Numbered from the stretch's first letter, positions 1 through 11,098 are shown. The stretch: 64,000 nucleotides of DNA from CAKZLS01 sp963771545 (GCA_963771545.1 CAVYTX010000002.1:434001-498000), one strand, 5' to 3'. Made by a program: numbers and translations. The notes: generated by a model from the sequence alone, not told the origin.

Positions 1-2
1 AC

Positions 3-1886
3 GGCATCGAGGTTCCCAAAGGCGTAAGCCTCATGGGACGAAGCAAGGAGCTTACGAAAATCGTCAAGGCTCTGGCTGATCCTTTGCCGGAGGACTATCA
101 ATGGCGAAGGTGCAACGAATGGGCCGTCCCTAAACCGCCCGGATGCGCTGAAGACTTTACTAACGGTAAAGGCGTACTTTCAGCCCTGTTCACGCTTCAC
201 GGCGAACAATCCATTAGCGGTATCCACTTCCATCACAAGACACGCAACGGAATTGAATTGACACTGCGCCTAGGCCACCAGTTTGGTTTAAATTTCGGGT
301 TACAAGAAAAAGATGACCTGCGCGTAAGTAACGTCAAAATATTTGACAATACATTTACGGGTATGGTTACAGTGATTTCGTCGGAGTTGGACGTAATTCG
401 CTTGGTTGTTTGGGGCAATGACTTGCAGGCTTATGCCGTGAACATACACACCGGCCCACCGGGCAACCCAAACAATCTCCAAAATTTTGATCCCTTTCCC
501 CATTTGGTTCTCAGGGATTCAATTATTTCTGGAAATACGTTCCTGCCGGGCGACTACAACAACCCAAATTTGCAGTCGGGAGTTTTAGCCACTGCCATCG
601 GCGCGTCGGAGAAACTGGATTTTAGTGACAACGTTGCCGACGGTCTGGTCAACGGGGGCTGGCGCGCTGGTTTCTTTTGGCACACGGGGTTCAACCAAGA
701 GAAGGTTCTCGTTTCGCGGAACCGGCTTTCTTGCACCGGCGACAAGGCAGGTGACGGCGAAGCAATTGTGTTCGATGCCAATTACCACGACACGGCGTTT
801 TACAATCTCGCCCCGGTAAAGAGTGCTTCGCCGACAGCGGTAACCATCAATGCTGAATTAAGCGAACAGCTTGCGAATTACTACAAAGAGTTCTGGGTTC
901 AGGTGGTTAAGGGCAAAGGGGTGGGACAGTCACGCAAGATTGTCTCGTATCAGGTCAACGCCGGAGAGGTCACGTTGCAGGTTGCCCCAAAGTGGGACAT
1001 CGTTCCCGACCCGGCGACCAGCAAGATCATGATCGGTGAGGCCGTGTGGCAGGCGATTGTCGTCGATAATTTTGCCGACAACCGGGCGGTGATCACGGAG
1101 CGCCAGGGTTGCTCACACAATAACCCCAACGGCGAGGAACCAGGCATGATCGCGTTCACCAGCAACACGATTGACTCCAGCATTTGGAATAACCGCATGC
1201 TGGGGACGGGCGGGGTGATCGCATCAACTAGTCAACATTTCGACGGCTACTCAATGGGGTGCAAGTTATTATTCCCGATCGCTGGGGTATGCTCATGCTC
1301 CTGCGCGAGCGTACCATCCCCTTCTTGTCCGGCCCCTTCTTGTCCGGGAGCATGCGAGTGCCTGAGCGACCTATGCTATGGCATCAAGAGAGCCTTTTTT
1401 TCCTATTTCAACGATGTCCGTTATAACTTCATCGACCGTAGCGTACCAGAGATCGACCCTCGCGCACCAGGGGTGGGCAAACCCCACAAGTTTGGGGGAA
1501 TCCAGATCGGCTTCTCCAGTCATCACACTGCAGAGAGCGCCGTTCTCATCAAGAATTTGACGATTGCCAAAAACAGGCTCTTTAAATCTTGGTACGATGT
1601 CCTTTTGAGTGGCAATTGCGATGGCAATCATGAACCCATCGATCATCACCAGTATGGCGCCGTCATGGCGGACGGATACAACAACTGGGCATCATACCCC
1701 GATTTGGTGAGAGGCTTGGTCATAACCAACAATGTCATTAAGTATGTTCCACAAGGGATTGATCTGGGAAATAAAGCGATCAGTAAGGCTGTTGTCGACG
1801 GCAACGTGCTCACAGAGATCTCGGGAGAATGTATATTCGACGACGCAACGGACACCGTTGAACAGAACAACTCATGCAGCCCTTGA
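3..1886 (+). CDS. Parallel beta-helix (pectate-lyase-like fold) protein, 5' partial
   Basis: The frame is open to the left edge: codons before the first ATG at 33 read GIEVPKGVSLMGRSKEL, a typical start of a beta-helix domain, so the true start lies outside the window. The 627 visible residues contain scattered right-handed beta-helix rungs of the type ISGNTF, ISRNRL and ITNNVI, with Asn ladders. Around residues 425-460 there is a Cys-rich insert containing CSCSCASVPSPSC and CPGACECLSDLC. The protein is probably exported or surface-bound and may bind or cleave polysaccharide, but no catalytic site can be assigned. Codon use is more AT-rich than in the genes that follow, which suggests acquisition. 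The fold call is by pattern only. Confidence 0.6.
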   Translation, partial: GIEVPKGVSLMGRSKELTKIVKALADPLPEDYQWRRCNEWAVPKPPGCAEDFTNGKGVLSALFTLHGEQSISGIHFHHKTRNGIELTLRLGHQFGLNFGLQEKDDLRVSNVKIFDNTFTGMVTVISSELDVIRLVVWGNDLQAYAVNIHTGPPGNPNNLQNFDPFPHLVLRDSIISGNTFLPGDYNNPNLQSGVLATAIGASEKLDFSDNVADGLVNGGWRAGFFWHTGFNQEKVLVSRNRLSCTGDKAGDGEAIVFDANYHDTAFYNLAPVKSASPTAVTINAELSEQLANYYKEFWVQVVKGKGVGQSRKIVSYQVNAGEVTLQVAPKWDIVPDPATSKIMIGEAVWQAIVVDNFADNRAVITERQGCSHNNPNGEEPGMIAFTSNTIDSSIWNNRMLGTGGVIASTSQHFDGYSMGCKLLFPIAGVCSCSCASVPSPSCPAPSCPGACECLSDLCYGIKRAFFSYFNDVRYNFIDRSVPEIDPRAPGVGKPHKFGGIQIGFSSHHTAESAVLIKNLTIAKNRLFKSWYDVLLSGNCDGNHEPIDHHQYGAVMADGYNNWASYPDLVRGLVITNNVIKYVPQGIDLGNKAISKAVVDGNVLTEISGECIFDDATDTVEQNNSCSP

Positions 1887-2080
1887 CCCTGCCTCTTGCC
1901 CCTTGAACCGCCCTACGCAGGCTTGCGCAGGACAATTGTCCCGATTTCAGGCAACGTGTTGACAGGCGCGAATCGGAAAAAGCCATCACAGCTAACTGCA
2001 ACAAGTTCGAATAACTCTTCGCTACACCCGTAGCGACGGCCGATCGCCGTGCCCAACACCTCGCGTCGTCCATCGGCGCG

Positions 2081-5000
2081 TTATTTGACGGTGCGGTCGG
2101 AGGGCTCTAGGCCGAATCCCTGGAGCAATTCCTTGGCTTTCAATGTGTGCTCGTTGGCCTCGGTGGACTCGGTGCCGGAAAATAGATGGCCGAGCGCCAA
2201 ATGGCACTGGGCGGCAAGGGGCTCCATGCCCAGCTCCTCGGCTCGCACAAGGGCGCTCTTGTAGCACTGTAAAGCGTGATCTTCATCGGCCGGTTTTGTT
2301 CGGGCCGCGATCTCGCCGAGAACGAACAGACCGTGCGCCTCGTGCCCGCGCTCTCCCCGGTCGCGGGCGATTTGCAGGGCGCGGTCGAGGCGGGCGGACG
2401 CGTCTGAGGTTCGGCCGGCGCGCAGATAAGCGTCCGATAATTGAATGGCGACCAGCGACTTGAACAAGCCCAGTCCGATTTTTTCGTATCGTTCGCACGC
2501 GTTTTCCAGGAGCGCGAGGCCCTCTTCGATCCGCCCGGCTTTCACGTGGGCATACCCGAGGTACCCCATGGTAAAGGGCGACAAATAGGTCAGCCCCCAC
2601 TTCTCGATCAAGCCGACGGCTTGCGTCAGGACTCGGACCGCGGCGTCGAATTGCCCCCGAACCAGATGGAAGTATCCAAGGTCATAGTAGACGTGAGCCC
2701 GGTTGAACGGATGGGTCAACTCTTCCGCGAGATCGGCGGCGAGCCTCGCGTGCCGTTCGGCCAGGGTGAACTCGCCGCGCTCCGCGTAGGACCACACCAG
2801 CCAGGATCTGGAAATAATCGCCGGCGCGAACGGCAAACCGCACTTGTCCTTGGCGAGATCGCCGGGGAGGGCTTCGACCACGCGCTCGAAGTATTGCTCG
2901 GCCGTCTTGAGCTCGCCGGCGGTCACGTAGGCGCAGCCAAGATAAAAACAGCCGGCGATCTCGAGCGGTAACTCGCGCGCGGTTCTGCCGATTTCCCAAC
3001 CGCGTTCGACGGCCGCCTTGGCGTTGTCCGCGCGGCCCAACTGCCACAAGCTCGCGCCGCGATAGACCGAGACCCAGCCGAGGCGGATCCGGTCATTCAA
3101 GTCCGCCGCCAACCGTTCGGCCGCGTCGAGATGGTCGAGGACCGCCGCGAACTGTCCCAGCGCCCACAGGGCGTTCCGCAGCTCGAACATGAGATCAACG
3201 GTCTGAATGACGAAATCGGGTGAGTGCGGCAGGTTGGGAGCGGCGACGAGCGCCTGTTGAAACTGGCCGACCGCCTCGCGCAGGGCGGATCGGCTCATGG
3301 AATCGCCGCCGGCCTGCTTGAAGTAGGCGAAGGCGGCCCGCCAGTCCTCGGCGCGCAGCGCATGGTGGGCCAGTAAATCGATGTGTTCCTCCCGCTGGCG
3401 CGGCATCGCCTCCAGCATCTCCACGATGAGCCGGTGAAGGGCCTTGCGGCGTTTTTTCAGGAGCGTCGAATAAGCCGCGTCCTGGACCAGGGCATGCTTG
3501 AAGCCGTAGGTCGCGTCCGGCGGCGCGCCCCGGCGCAACACCAGTCCCGAGTTCGACCAGACGGTCGAGCGCACCCTCGAGCTCGACGCCCGCCTTGCCC
3601 GCCAGAGCCGCCAAGAAATCGTGCCGGAATTCCCGCCCGATGACCGATCCGATCTGCGCGATCTGCTTGGCGTCCCCGAGACGATCCAACCGTTCGACCA
3701 GCGATGTCTGCAGCGTCGCTGGCACGATCGCGGCGTCTTCGCTGTCGCGAGGGCCGCATTCGACGACCGCCCGGGTCAATTCCTCGACGAACAGCGGGAT
3801 GCCTCCCGCGCGCTTCACGATTTCCGACACGGTGTCGTCATGAAGGTCCTCGCCTCCGATGGAGCGCGCGATCCTGGTCGATTGCCGGCGGCCCACCCGG
3901 TCGAGCGCGATCGTCGTCACGTACGAGCGCTCCGGCCATTGCCGTTCCAGTTCCGGCCGATGTGTAACGGCCACGAGGACGGGCAGATTTTCGACCGCGG
4001 CGATCAATTCATGGGTGAAGTCAAGCATCGAGGGATCGGCCCAGTGGGCATCCTCGATAACGACGAGCATCGGACGCCGCCGGCTCCGCGCGGCGACCTG
4101 GCCGACCAGGCCTTCGAGCATCCGTTTCCGCATTTGATGCGGCGGGATGTTCAGCGGCGGATACGCGAAGGCCGTCGGTATCCTCATCAGCGACGCAATC
4201 AACGGAATCGTGGTCTCGGGATCCTCGGACGTCGGTTCGAGGAACTTCTCGATTTTCCCGAACTTCGCGACCGGGCTGTCCGAGCCGGCGATCCCCGCCG
4301 CGCGGCGCAACTGCTGGATAACGGGATAAAACGCACTGTTCGCGTAGTGAGGCGAGCACTGGTACAGCAGCCGGACATGCGGATCTACCGCGATTCGTTC
4401 ACAAAAATCGAAGACGATGCGCGATTTGCCAATTCCGGCTTCGCCGGGCAACAGAACCACCTGGCCCTGGCCCTGTCTGGCCTCGCCCCACCGGTTCAGC
4501 AAGAGCTCCAGTTCATGGGCGCGGCCCACCAAGGGCGTGAGATTTGGCGCTCTCATCGCCGCGAACCGGCTTTCCGCGTCGATCGGCCTGACGACCCGCC
4601 AAACCCGAACGGCGTCGGAGAAACCCCGCAGCTCACGGGATCCCAGGTCTTCATAGACGAATCGCTCGCCCAAGAGCTCGCGGGTGCTGTCGGCGACCAG
4701 CACTTGGTTCACCGCCGCCATGCTCTGCAGGCGCGCCGCGAGATTGGGCGTCATACCGACGACCAATTCCTCGGCGGCGGCGCCCTCGCCGGTTATATAG
4801 CCGACCACGACGAGACCCGTTGCGATACCCACCCGCACTTGCAGGCGTTCGCCCGCCGGCGTCACCAAGGCGCCGATTGCCTTCACGATGGATAGGCCGC
4901 TTTTGACCGCTCGCTCGGCATCGTCCTCGTGAGCATGGGGCCAACCGAAATACGCCAGTATGCCATCGCCCATGAATTTGGCCACATGCCCGTCGAACCG

Positions 5001-5375
5001 CGTGATCTCTTCGGTGACCCGATCGTGATAGGATTGGATGACCTCGCGAATCTCCTCCGGATCGATCCCTTCGGCCATCGCCGTCGAACCCACGAGATCG
5101 CAAAACATGACCGTGAGCGGCCGGCGCTCCGCGGCGTCGCTCGACGCCGCTTGCGTCCGCCATTGCGCGGCCCCGTCTTCTTTTTCGAGAGTCGCGATGG
5201 CGGCGCGAAGGACGCGCCGGTGACCGAGCGAGAGTCCAAGTCTCCTCAAGTCTTCGTCGCTCAGGTGAGGGAGCGCCTGAAAGCCGATATCATGGTCGGC
5301 GAATGGCTCGGCGTAGCGGCCGAGACCGAGACCCTCGAGCCATTGCGCAACGTCGACGCCCACCGGTTCCTCCAT
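2081..5375 (-). CDS. SAM / class III adenylate cyclase / AAA ATPase / TPR regulator (frameshifted)
   Basis: The N-terminus is a SAM-like domain (about residues 8-65). Next is a class III nucleotide cyclase domain with FCDLVGST (91-98) and MGDGI (135-139), the metal-binding Asp positions. A MalT/STAND-like ATPase follows, with Walker A GEAGIGKS (311-318) and Walker B VVIEDAHWAD (438-447), then a long TPR region. The reading frame breaks near 3546-3548: the first frame runs to 3195 as nonsense, while the second frame continues as FKHALVQDAAYSTLLKKRR and TPRs to the stop at 2081. Removing one C of the CCC run (plus strand) joins them as LVELGLVLRRGAP, giving about 1097 residues, the usual size of this family. 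Likely a cytoplasmic signalling protein making cAMP; its input is unknown. Confidence 0.8.
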
Positions 5376-5485
5376 TCGCCGAATAGGGAGCCTATATCAA
5401 TGGATGTGCGCTTCCCAAGGGCCGTTGTCAAAGAACTCGATGAATTTGAAGCCGGTCGGCGGACCCTGCCGGCTCCGTCCTTTAA

Positions 5486-8400
5486 TTACCCGATCCATGG
5501 ACGAATTTGGGCGCCCTTATCCAAGGGATTCGCGTCGCTCAGGGCTTGACGGACGACGCTGCGCGCCTCGTCGGGGACAAACGGCTTCTCGATGACCGGG
5601 CGTTTGGCGCGCTTGAGGAACCGCCGGGTCGCCGGGCTCAGCGTGTCGCCCGTGATGAACACCAGCCGCTTCACCGCATCGGGATGCCGGCGGCACAATT
5701 CGTCGTACATGCCGGCGCCGTCCAGGACGGGCATGATCAAGTCGCTGATGACGAGGTCAAAGGGTTTTTCCGACAGCCGCGCGAGCGCATCACGCCCGTC
5801 CACGGCCTCCTCGACCACGTGTCCATCGGCCGCCAGAATCTCGGACAGCATGGAGCGGATTTCCACCTCGTCGTCAACGATGAGAAGGCGGTTCCGGCCC
5901 GCGTCCTCGGCGCTTTCCGCCGCGATGGCGCCGTCATGATCGGCCGCGTCCGCGATGACCGGAAGCGTCACGACGAAGCGGGCGCCGCCGGACTCGCGGT
6001 TCTCCGCCGTGATCGTTCCGCCGTGGGCCTCGACGATCCCCCGGCACACCGCGAGCCCGATCCCGGTGCCGACGCCCACGTGCTTCGTGGTGAAGAAGGG
6101 ATCGAACACGCGCCGCAAAGTCAATTCCGGAATGCCGGGTCCACTGTCGCTTACCGTGATATGGATCTTGTTGGCCTCATGGTCATAGCGCGGGGCGATG
6201 GACAGTTCGCGAGGACCGTGCCAGTCGTCCATCGCTTGTTTCGCGTTGATCAGGAGGTTGCTGAACACCTGCATCAACTGGTCGGGGTCGGCCATGGTGC
6301 CGGGGAGGTCGGGCGGCAGCGTCTTGACCACTCGGATTCCGGAACTTTTCAGGCCGTACGCCAGGAGGTCCAGCGACGAGTCGATGAGCGCGTCGATTCG
6401 AACATGGACGCGCTCCGGCGGTTGCTGGCGGGCCATGGCAAGGAACGTCTTGACGATGCCCGCGCATCGCTCCGCGGCCGCCTTGATCCGGGCGATACCG
6501 GTGGCGACGGACGGCTCGAGGTCGGTTTCCGCCAGCATGGTCGCCCGGCCGACGACGACCGAGAGCGGATTGTTCAGTTCGTGGGCGACCCCGGCCAGAA
6601 GAGAGCCGAAGGCGCTGATCTTCTCGGCCTGATGCAGGGCCTCGCGCTGGCGCGCGATCTCCTCCTGCGCGCGCTTCATTTCGGTGATGTCGACAATGAT
6701 GATGAGCGCCAGCCGCTGGCCGCCGCGGTTAAAGGGAACGCCGGAGGTAGCGACATCGATCTCGCGGCCGTCGACCGTGACGAGTTGGCGCTCGGCCTGT
6801 TCGAGGCTCTCGCCGCGCTCGAGAATGTGTTTGAGGCGGTGCTCGGCATCCTCGCGATCGGACGCGGCGATGAACTCGAGATAGTTATGGCCAATGATGG
6901 CGTCCGGTCCCGATGCGCCGAGGATGCGGCATCCCGCCGGGTTCATGAACAGGATTCCGTTGGCGTCATGCAGGACGATGCCATAGGGAGAGAGGTCGAC
7001 GAGCAGGCGGTAGAGTTCCTCGGAATCGCTCAGCGCTTGCTGGATGCGCTTTCGGTCGGTGATATCGATCTCGAACGTGACCACGTGGGATACGTCGCCG
7101 TGGGCGTCCAGAAGCGGCACCTTGGTGCCGAGCATGACCACGCGTTGGCCCCTCGGACGGTAAATCGCCATTTCGTAGAACGGCAGCGCGTCGCCCGTGG
7201 ATATCACCTCGGGGCCCAGATCCCGGAACTCGACCAACCATTCGGGTCGGAGCACGTCGGTCAGCTTCCGCCCCAGAACCTCTTCCCGTTGCAACCCGAA
7301 GAGATCGAGGAAATAACGGTTGACGAACTCGTAGCGAAGCTCCCGATCCTTGACGTGCATAATCGCCGGCACCGCGTCCATGACGGCATTCAGGAGTTGC
7401 AGCGTGTCATCGGCCTTTTGCCGCGCCCGAAGCTGCTCTGTCACGTCGGTGTAGGTCGAGACAAACCCGCCATCGGGCATGGGCCGGCGGCGGAAAAGGA
7501 TGACCTGGCCATCGGGTGTCTCGATCTGGGTCGAGAGCGGATTTCCGCGCTGGAAACCCTCTTTCATCCGGTCGGTGATATTGGCGATCTCCCGCTCCGA
7601 GAAGCCGGCCTTTTTTATCCACATCGGATGAAGCTCCGCTATCGAGCGGCCTTCGCGAACTTCGTCCGCCGAGAAGCGGAACATCTCGACGAACCTGTCG
7701 TTCCAGGCGAGCAGGCGGAGGTCTCGGTCGATCAACGTGATGCCGTCGTTCATGTTGTCCAGCGTTGCCCGCAGGACCCGTGTTTGTTGCCGGAGTTCCG
7801 CCTCTCGCGCGCCGAGCTCGGCGTTTCTCTGTTCAAGGTCGGAAAACAGGCTCTCGAGGGAATGACGCGTCGTCTCGAAACTGCGTCCCAGCGCGCCGAG
7901 TTCGTCTTGGCGCTTCCAGGTGAAGGGTTGGTTCAAACGGCCCGCGGCCAACTCCCGGGACTGATCGACGAGGCGCCGGACCGGCGTCAGCACCTTGAAC
8001 CGGATCAACGGGAATATGAGAAGAAGACCGAAACCGATCTGAAAGATCGCCGTCAGGGCGGCCTGCCATCCCTGTCGGGACGCCGCCGCCTCGATCGAGG
8101 CCGACGTCATCTCGATGCGCACGGTCCCAATCTGCTCGCCGTCGCGCACCACGGGCCGTTCCAGGGCCGAGACGCTGTCGCTTTCCGTTCCGGGAGCGCC
8201 CGCCACCAGGGGCTGCGGCAGGACCGGCGCCGAGACGCGGATCGCGGTCACCCGATCGTCGGTCATGATGACATCGATCAGAGGCTTGGCCGCATCCGGA
8301 CGAACGTCCCAAATGGGTGTCTGCAGGCCAATGGCAAGGATCTCGACGAGACGCGCGTGTTCATCGGCCAGGTTCTGGAGCAGGGCCTCGCGCCTTTCCG

Positions 8401-8542
8401 CCAGTCCGCGCCAGGCCGAAATGGCGATCGGCAGGCTGAGGCCAATGACCAAGGCCATGCCGATCGTCGGTCGAAGCGGCAAGTCCTTAATGAAATCCCG
8501 GATCTTGAAAGGCAGACGCATCATGATTTGACTTACTTTCAC
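5486..8542 (-). CDS. Hybrid PAS-domain sensor histidine kinase / response regulator
   Basis: This 1018-residue membrane protein has two N-terminal transmembrane segments flanking a short periplasmic region, then a HAMP-like segment. At least three PAS domains follow (TLDNMNDGITLIDRDLRLLAWN; AVMDAVPAIMHVKDR; VDLSPYGIVLHDANG). The HisKA H-box is SLLAGVAHELNNPLS, and the HATPase carries the N-box (VFSNLLINAKQ) and G-boxes (SDSGPGIPE, GVGTGIGLAVCRG). A C-terminal receiver begins RLLIVDDE, with the phospho-acceptor in LVISDLIMP. The periplasmic solute-binding gene just upstream on the same strand may feed it ligand information (inference). The start used is GTG at 8542; ATG at 8524 is an alternative. 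Confidence 0.88.
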   Translation of the reverse strand: MKVSQIMMRLPFKIRDFIKDLPLRPTIGMALVIGLSLPIAISAWRGLAERREALLQNLADEHARLVEILAIGLQTPIWDVRPDAAKPLIDVIMTDDRVTAIRVSAPVLPQPLVAGAPGTESDSVSALERPVVRDGEQIGTVRIEMTSASIEAAASRQGWQAALTAIFQIGFGLLLIFPLIRFKVLTPVRRLVDQSRELAAGRLNQPFTWKRQDELGALGRSFETTRHSLESLFSDLEQRNAELGAREAELRQQTRVLRATLDNMNDGITLIDRDLRLLAWNDRFVEMFRFSADEVREGRSIAELHPMWIKKAGFSEREIANITDRMKEGFQRGNPLSTQIETPDGQVILFRRRPMPDGGFVSTYTDVTEQLRARQKADDTLQLLNAVMDAVPAIMHVKDRELRYEFVNRYFLDLFGLQREEVLGRKLTDVLRPEWLVEFRDLGPEVISTGDALPFYEMAIYRPRGQRVVMLGTKVPLLDAHGDVSHVVTFEIDITDRKRIQQALSDSEELYRLLVDLSPYGIVLHDANGILFMNPAGCRILGASGPDAIIGHNYLEFIAASDREDAEHRLKHILERGESLEQAERQLVTVDGREIDVATSGVPFNRGGQRLALIIIVDITEMKRAQEEIARQREALHQAEKISAFGSLLAGVAHELNNPLSVVVGRATMLAETDLEPSVATGIARIKAAAERCAGIVKTFLAMARQQPPERVHVRIDALIDSSLDLLAYGLKSSGIRVVKTLPPDLPGTMADPDQLMQVFSNLLINAKQAMDDWHGPRELSIAPRYDHEANKIHITVSDSGPGIPELTLRRVFDPFFTTKHVGVGTGIGLAVCRGIVEAHGGTITAENRESGGARFVVTLPVIADAADHDGAIAAESAEDAGRNRLLIVDDEVEIRSMLSEILAADGHVVEEAVDGRDALARLSEKPFDLVISDLIMPVLDGAGMYDELCRRHPDAVKRLVFITGDTLSPATRRFLKRAKRPVIEKPFVPDEARSVVRQALSDANPLDKGAQIRPWIG

Positions 8543-8579
8543 GCCGTTGAGACCGCCGGTGATGATCGCACCGTCCCGT

Positions 8580-9363
8580 TCAATTCAGGAATCGATCCAT
8601 AATCGATTGAAGGCGCCCGTCGGCCTTCATCCTTGCAAGACTTGCGTTGATGGATTCGATGGTCGACGGATCGACGGATTTCTTGCTGAACATGATGTGC
8701 AGGTCCTCGGCGGCGATCCGAAGGGGGTAACGTTCCAGTTGCTCCTCGACACCGAGCAGCTTCATTTCGCCGACCATGACGCCGATGTCATCGACGAGAA
8801 AGCCGTCGATCCGTCTATGAAGCAGCTTGCGAATGTTGATGGGATAGTCGGTCGCGCCTTCCACCCGCGACGCGAACGCCGCGTCATTCATCAAACGCTG
8901 GAACTCGGCCCCGTAGTAATAGGCAACCACGATCCCGAGCTTGAAACCCGTTTGGGAGATCGATGACAAACCATCCAGCCGGTACTTGTTTGAACTCGCC
9001 GCGACGAACGAAGATGGCCACCTCCGCCTCGCGGTACGGATCGGAGAACCTGGCGAATGCCTCGCGTTCGGGCGTCCGGCTGGCGCTTGAGGTCATGTCG
9101 AGCGTTCCATTCCTGATCTCGCTCACGATGCGGGCCCAGGGGAGCTCGACAAGTTTCACGGTACAGCCGATGTCTTTTGCGATCGCATTCGTCAACTCGG
9201 CGTCGATCCCGGTCACGTTTCCTTGCGCGTCCTTGAAGGTATAGACCGGATATTGGGTCCAACCGACCCGCAGCGCACACGCGGCTTCGGCGCGATCCGG
9301 CGCCGCCGCGCAACAGAAGAGGGCAACGAGCGCCATCGCCACGAACCGTCGGAACCGTCTCAT
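8580..9363 (-). CDS. Periplasmic amino-acid-type solute-binding protein (SBP_bac_3), frameshifted
   Basis: The start at 9363 is preceded by a GAGGA ribosome site and encodes a signal peptide (MRRFRRFVAMALVALFCCAA ending near AEA). The mature part has the family-3 signatures GIDAELTNAIAKDIGCTV and LDMTSSASRTPEREAFARFS. The frame breaks near 8968-8970. The downstream frame continues as SSISQTGFKLGIVVAYYYG and ends MDRFLN*, which is the second lobe of the same fold. Deleting one base from the AAA run (TTT on the coding strand) gives PAGWLSSISQTG. There is no ABC permease beside it, but the hybrid kinase gene follows directly, so a sensory rather than transport role is plausible. Confidence 0.75.
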
Positions 9364-9486
9364 GGGTCTTGTCCTCTTGCCGATCGCCGCTGGCCTCCGA
9401 TGCGGCCTCCCCCACAAATCCGCCTGTTAGAATACAGCAAGAAGCCAGGTGAGGAGGAGTGCTATTGGCGTTTGTGAAACGCGATA

Positions 9487-10317
9487 TCATTCGCCCTGTT
9501 GCAGCAGCAGGCCGCGCATGCGGGCGACTCGAAACATGTAGAGGAAAAAGGCGACGGCGGCGGCGAAATGCACGGCATTGAGAGCGACCGCCTTGAAAAA
9601 CAGGTCGAGGCGGAAAACGCCGTCGAACAGGACCGAACGCATGCCCTCGAACACGTACGACGACGGCAAGGCCCAGGCCACGGGCCGCAACCACGGCGGA
9701 AGGGTATCGATGGGGTAGTAGATGCCGCTGATGGGCGCGACGGCGAAGATCGCCACCCAAGCCAGGTTCTCCGCGCCGAGGCCCAACCGCAGGACCGCCG
9801 CCGAGACGACGATGCCGATGCTCCAGCCGAACACCAGCAAGTTGGCGAAGAAGGCCACCAGCGGCAGGCCCAGCGAGAAGACCCAGACATCGAACAGCGG
9901 CAGCGCGAGCAGGGCGGCCGGCGTGACGCCGATCAACGTTCGAACGAAACTGAGCAGCGTCATCCCCAGCACCATCTCGATGGGCCGGAGCGGACTGACG
10001 AACAGCTGACCGAAGTTGCGTGACCACATTTCCTCGAGAAACGTCAGCGAGACGCCGAGGTTGGAGCGGAACAGGATGTCCCAGAGCAGCACCGCGCTGA
10101 TCAGCACCCCGGCCGCTTCCGCCACCCACGACGAGTGGCCCATGAAGAACTTGGTGACGAACCCCCACAGGATCATCTGAACCGTCGGCCAGTACGCCAT
10201 GTCGAGAAGACGCGGCCACGAGCGCCTGAGCACGTATACGTGGCGAAGGAAAATCGCCAGAATACGGCGCACCGACAACCCGATCTCGGTCTGCCTTGGT
10301 CGCAAATCGCCGGTCAT
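9487..10317 (-). CDS. ABC-2 type transporter permease
   Basis: A 276-residue protein with about six hydrophobic segments and the ABC-2 permease pattern, including the late segment VAPISGIYYPIDTLPPWLRP and ALPSSYVFEGMR typical of drug/polysaccharide exporter permeases. Its start overlaps the stop of the ATPase gene upstream (10314-10317), so the two are translationally coupled. The pair probably forms a 2+2 exporter in the inner membrane. The substrate cannot be told from the sequence. Confidence 0.88.
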   Translation of the reverse strand: MTGDLRPRQTEIGLSVRRILAIFLRHVYVLRRSWPRLLDMAYWPTVQMILWGFVTKFFMGHSSWVAEAAGVLISAVLLWDILFRSNLGVSLTFLEEMWSRNFGQLFVSPLRPIEMVLGMTLLSFVRTLIGVTPAALLALPLFDVWVFSLGLPLVAFFANLLVFGWSIGIVVSAAVLRLGLGAENLAWVAIFAVAPISGIYYPIDTLPPWLRPVAWALPSSYVFEGMRSVLFDGVFRLDLFFKAVALNAVHFAAAVAFFLYMFRVARMRGLLLQQGE

Positions 10318-11093
10318 TGGGCGGCGCTCGGCCGGCCGTGGTCCTGAGTTCGCGCGCGATCCCGCGCGATATCGAGAAAAACCTCCTCCATGGTTCGGCG
10401 GCCATAGCGCGAGATCAGCGAAGCGGGGGAACCCCGGTCGATGATCTTACCGGTCTTCATGATGAGCACGTGGTCGCACAGCCGCTCCACCTCCGCCATG
10501 TTGTGGGACGCCAGCAGGATCGTCATGCCCGAGCGATCGCGATAAGTCTCCAAGTATGTCCGGACCCAGTCGCCGGTGTCGGGATCGAGCGAGGCGGTGG
10601 GCTCGTCGAGGAGAAGCAGCTCCGGCCTGTTCAACAGCGCCTTGGCCAGGGCGACGCGGGTGCGTTGTCCGGAAGAGAGATCGCCGGTGGGCCGCCGCAG
10701 CAAGCCTTCGATGTCCAGATCGCGGGCGAGCTCGCCGATCCGCTGGCGGAGGTTCGCGACACCATAGAGCCGGCCATAGACGGTCAGGTTTTCGGCGACG
10801 GTGAGCCGGCGCGGCAGATCCACGTAAGGCGACGAAAAGTTCATCCGCGCGAGCACGCGGTGGCGATGGCGCGCCATGTCCTCGCCAAGCACCCGGACGG
10901 AGCCGGACGTGGGCAGGAGCAAGCCGAGAAGAATGGCGAGCGTCGTCGTCTTGCCGGCGCCGTTGCCGCCCAGCAACGCCGTCACCGAGCCCCGGCCCAC
11001 CGAAAAGCCGATATCGTCGACGGCCGTCACGTCCTTGAATGTCTTCGAGAGCGATTGCACCTCGATAACCGATGGGCCGTGGGATTGCCGCAT
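10314..11093 (-). CDS. ABC transporter ATP-binding protein
   Basis: A 259-residue nucleotide-binding subunit starting at ATG 11093 (MRQSHGPSV). Walker A is GGNGAGKTT, the signature is LSSGQRTRVALAKAL, Walker B is LLLLDEPTASLD and the H-loop is ASHNM. Sequence of the same frame continues upstream of 11093 but inside the opposite end of the TauE gene and is not coding. The 4-bp overlap with the ABC-2 permease defines a two-gene operon. Confidence 0.92.
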   Translation of the reverse strand: MRQSHGPSVIEVQSLSKTFKDVTAVDDIGFSVGRGSVTALLGGNGAGKTTTLAILLGLLLPTSGSVRVLGEDMARHRHRVLARMNFSSPYVDLPRRLTVAENLTVYGRLYGVANLRQRIGELARDLDIEGLLRRPTGDLSSGQRTRVALAKALLNRPELLLLDEPTASLDPDTGDWVRTYLETYRDRSGMTILLASHNMAEVERLCDHVLIMKTGKIIDRGSPASLISRYGRRTMEEVFLDIARDRARTQDHGRPSAAQ

Positions 11094-11098
11094 GAGGG

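Noticed and set aside
5507..8602. A 1031-codon plus-strand frame opposite the hybrid kinase, and similar long antisense frames at 12847-14400 and 17242-19071
   Set aside because: High GC and third-position bias create open antisense frames. Their translations lack domain features, while the opposite strand encodes clear conserved proteins.
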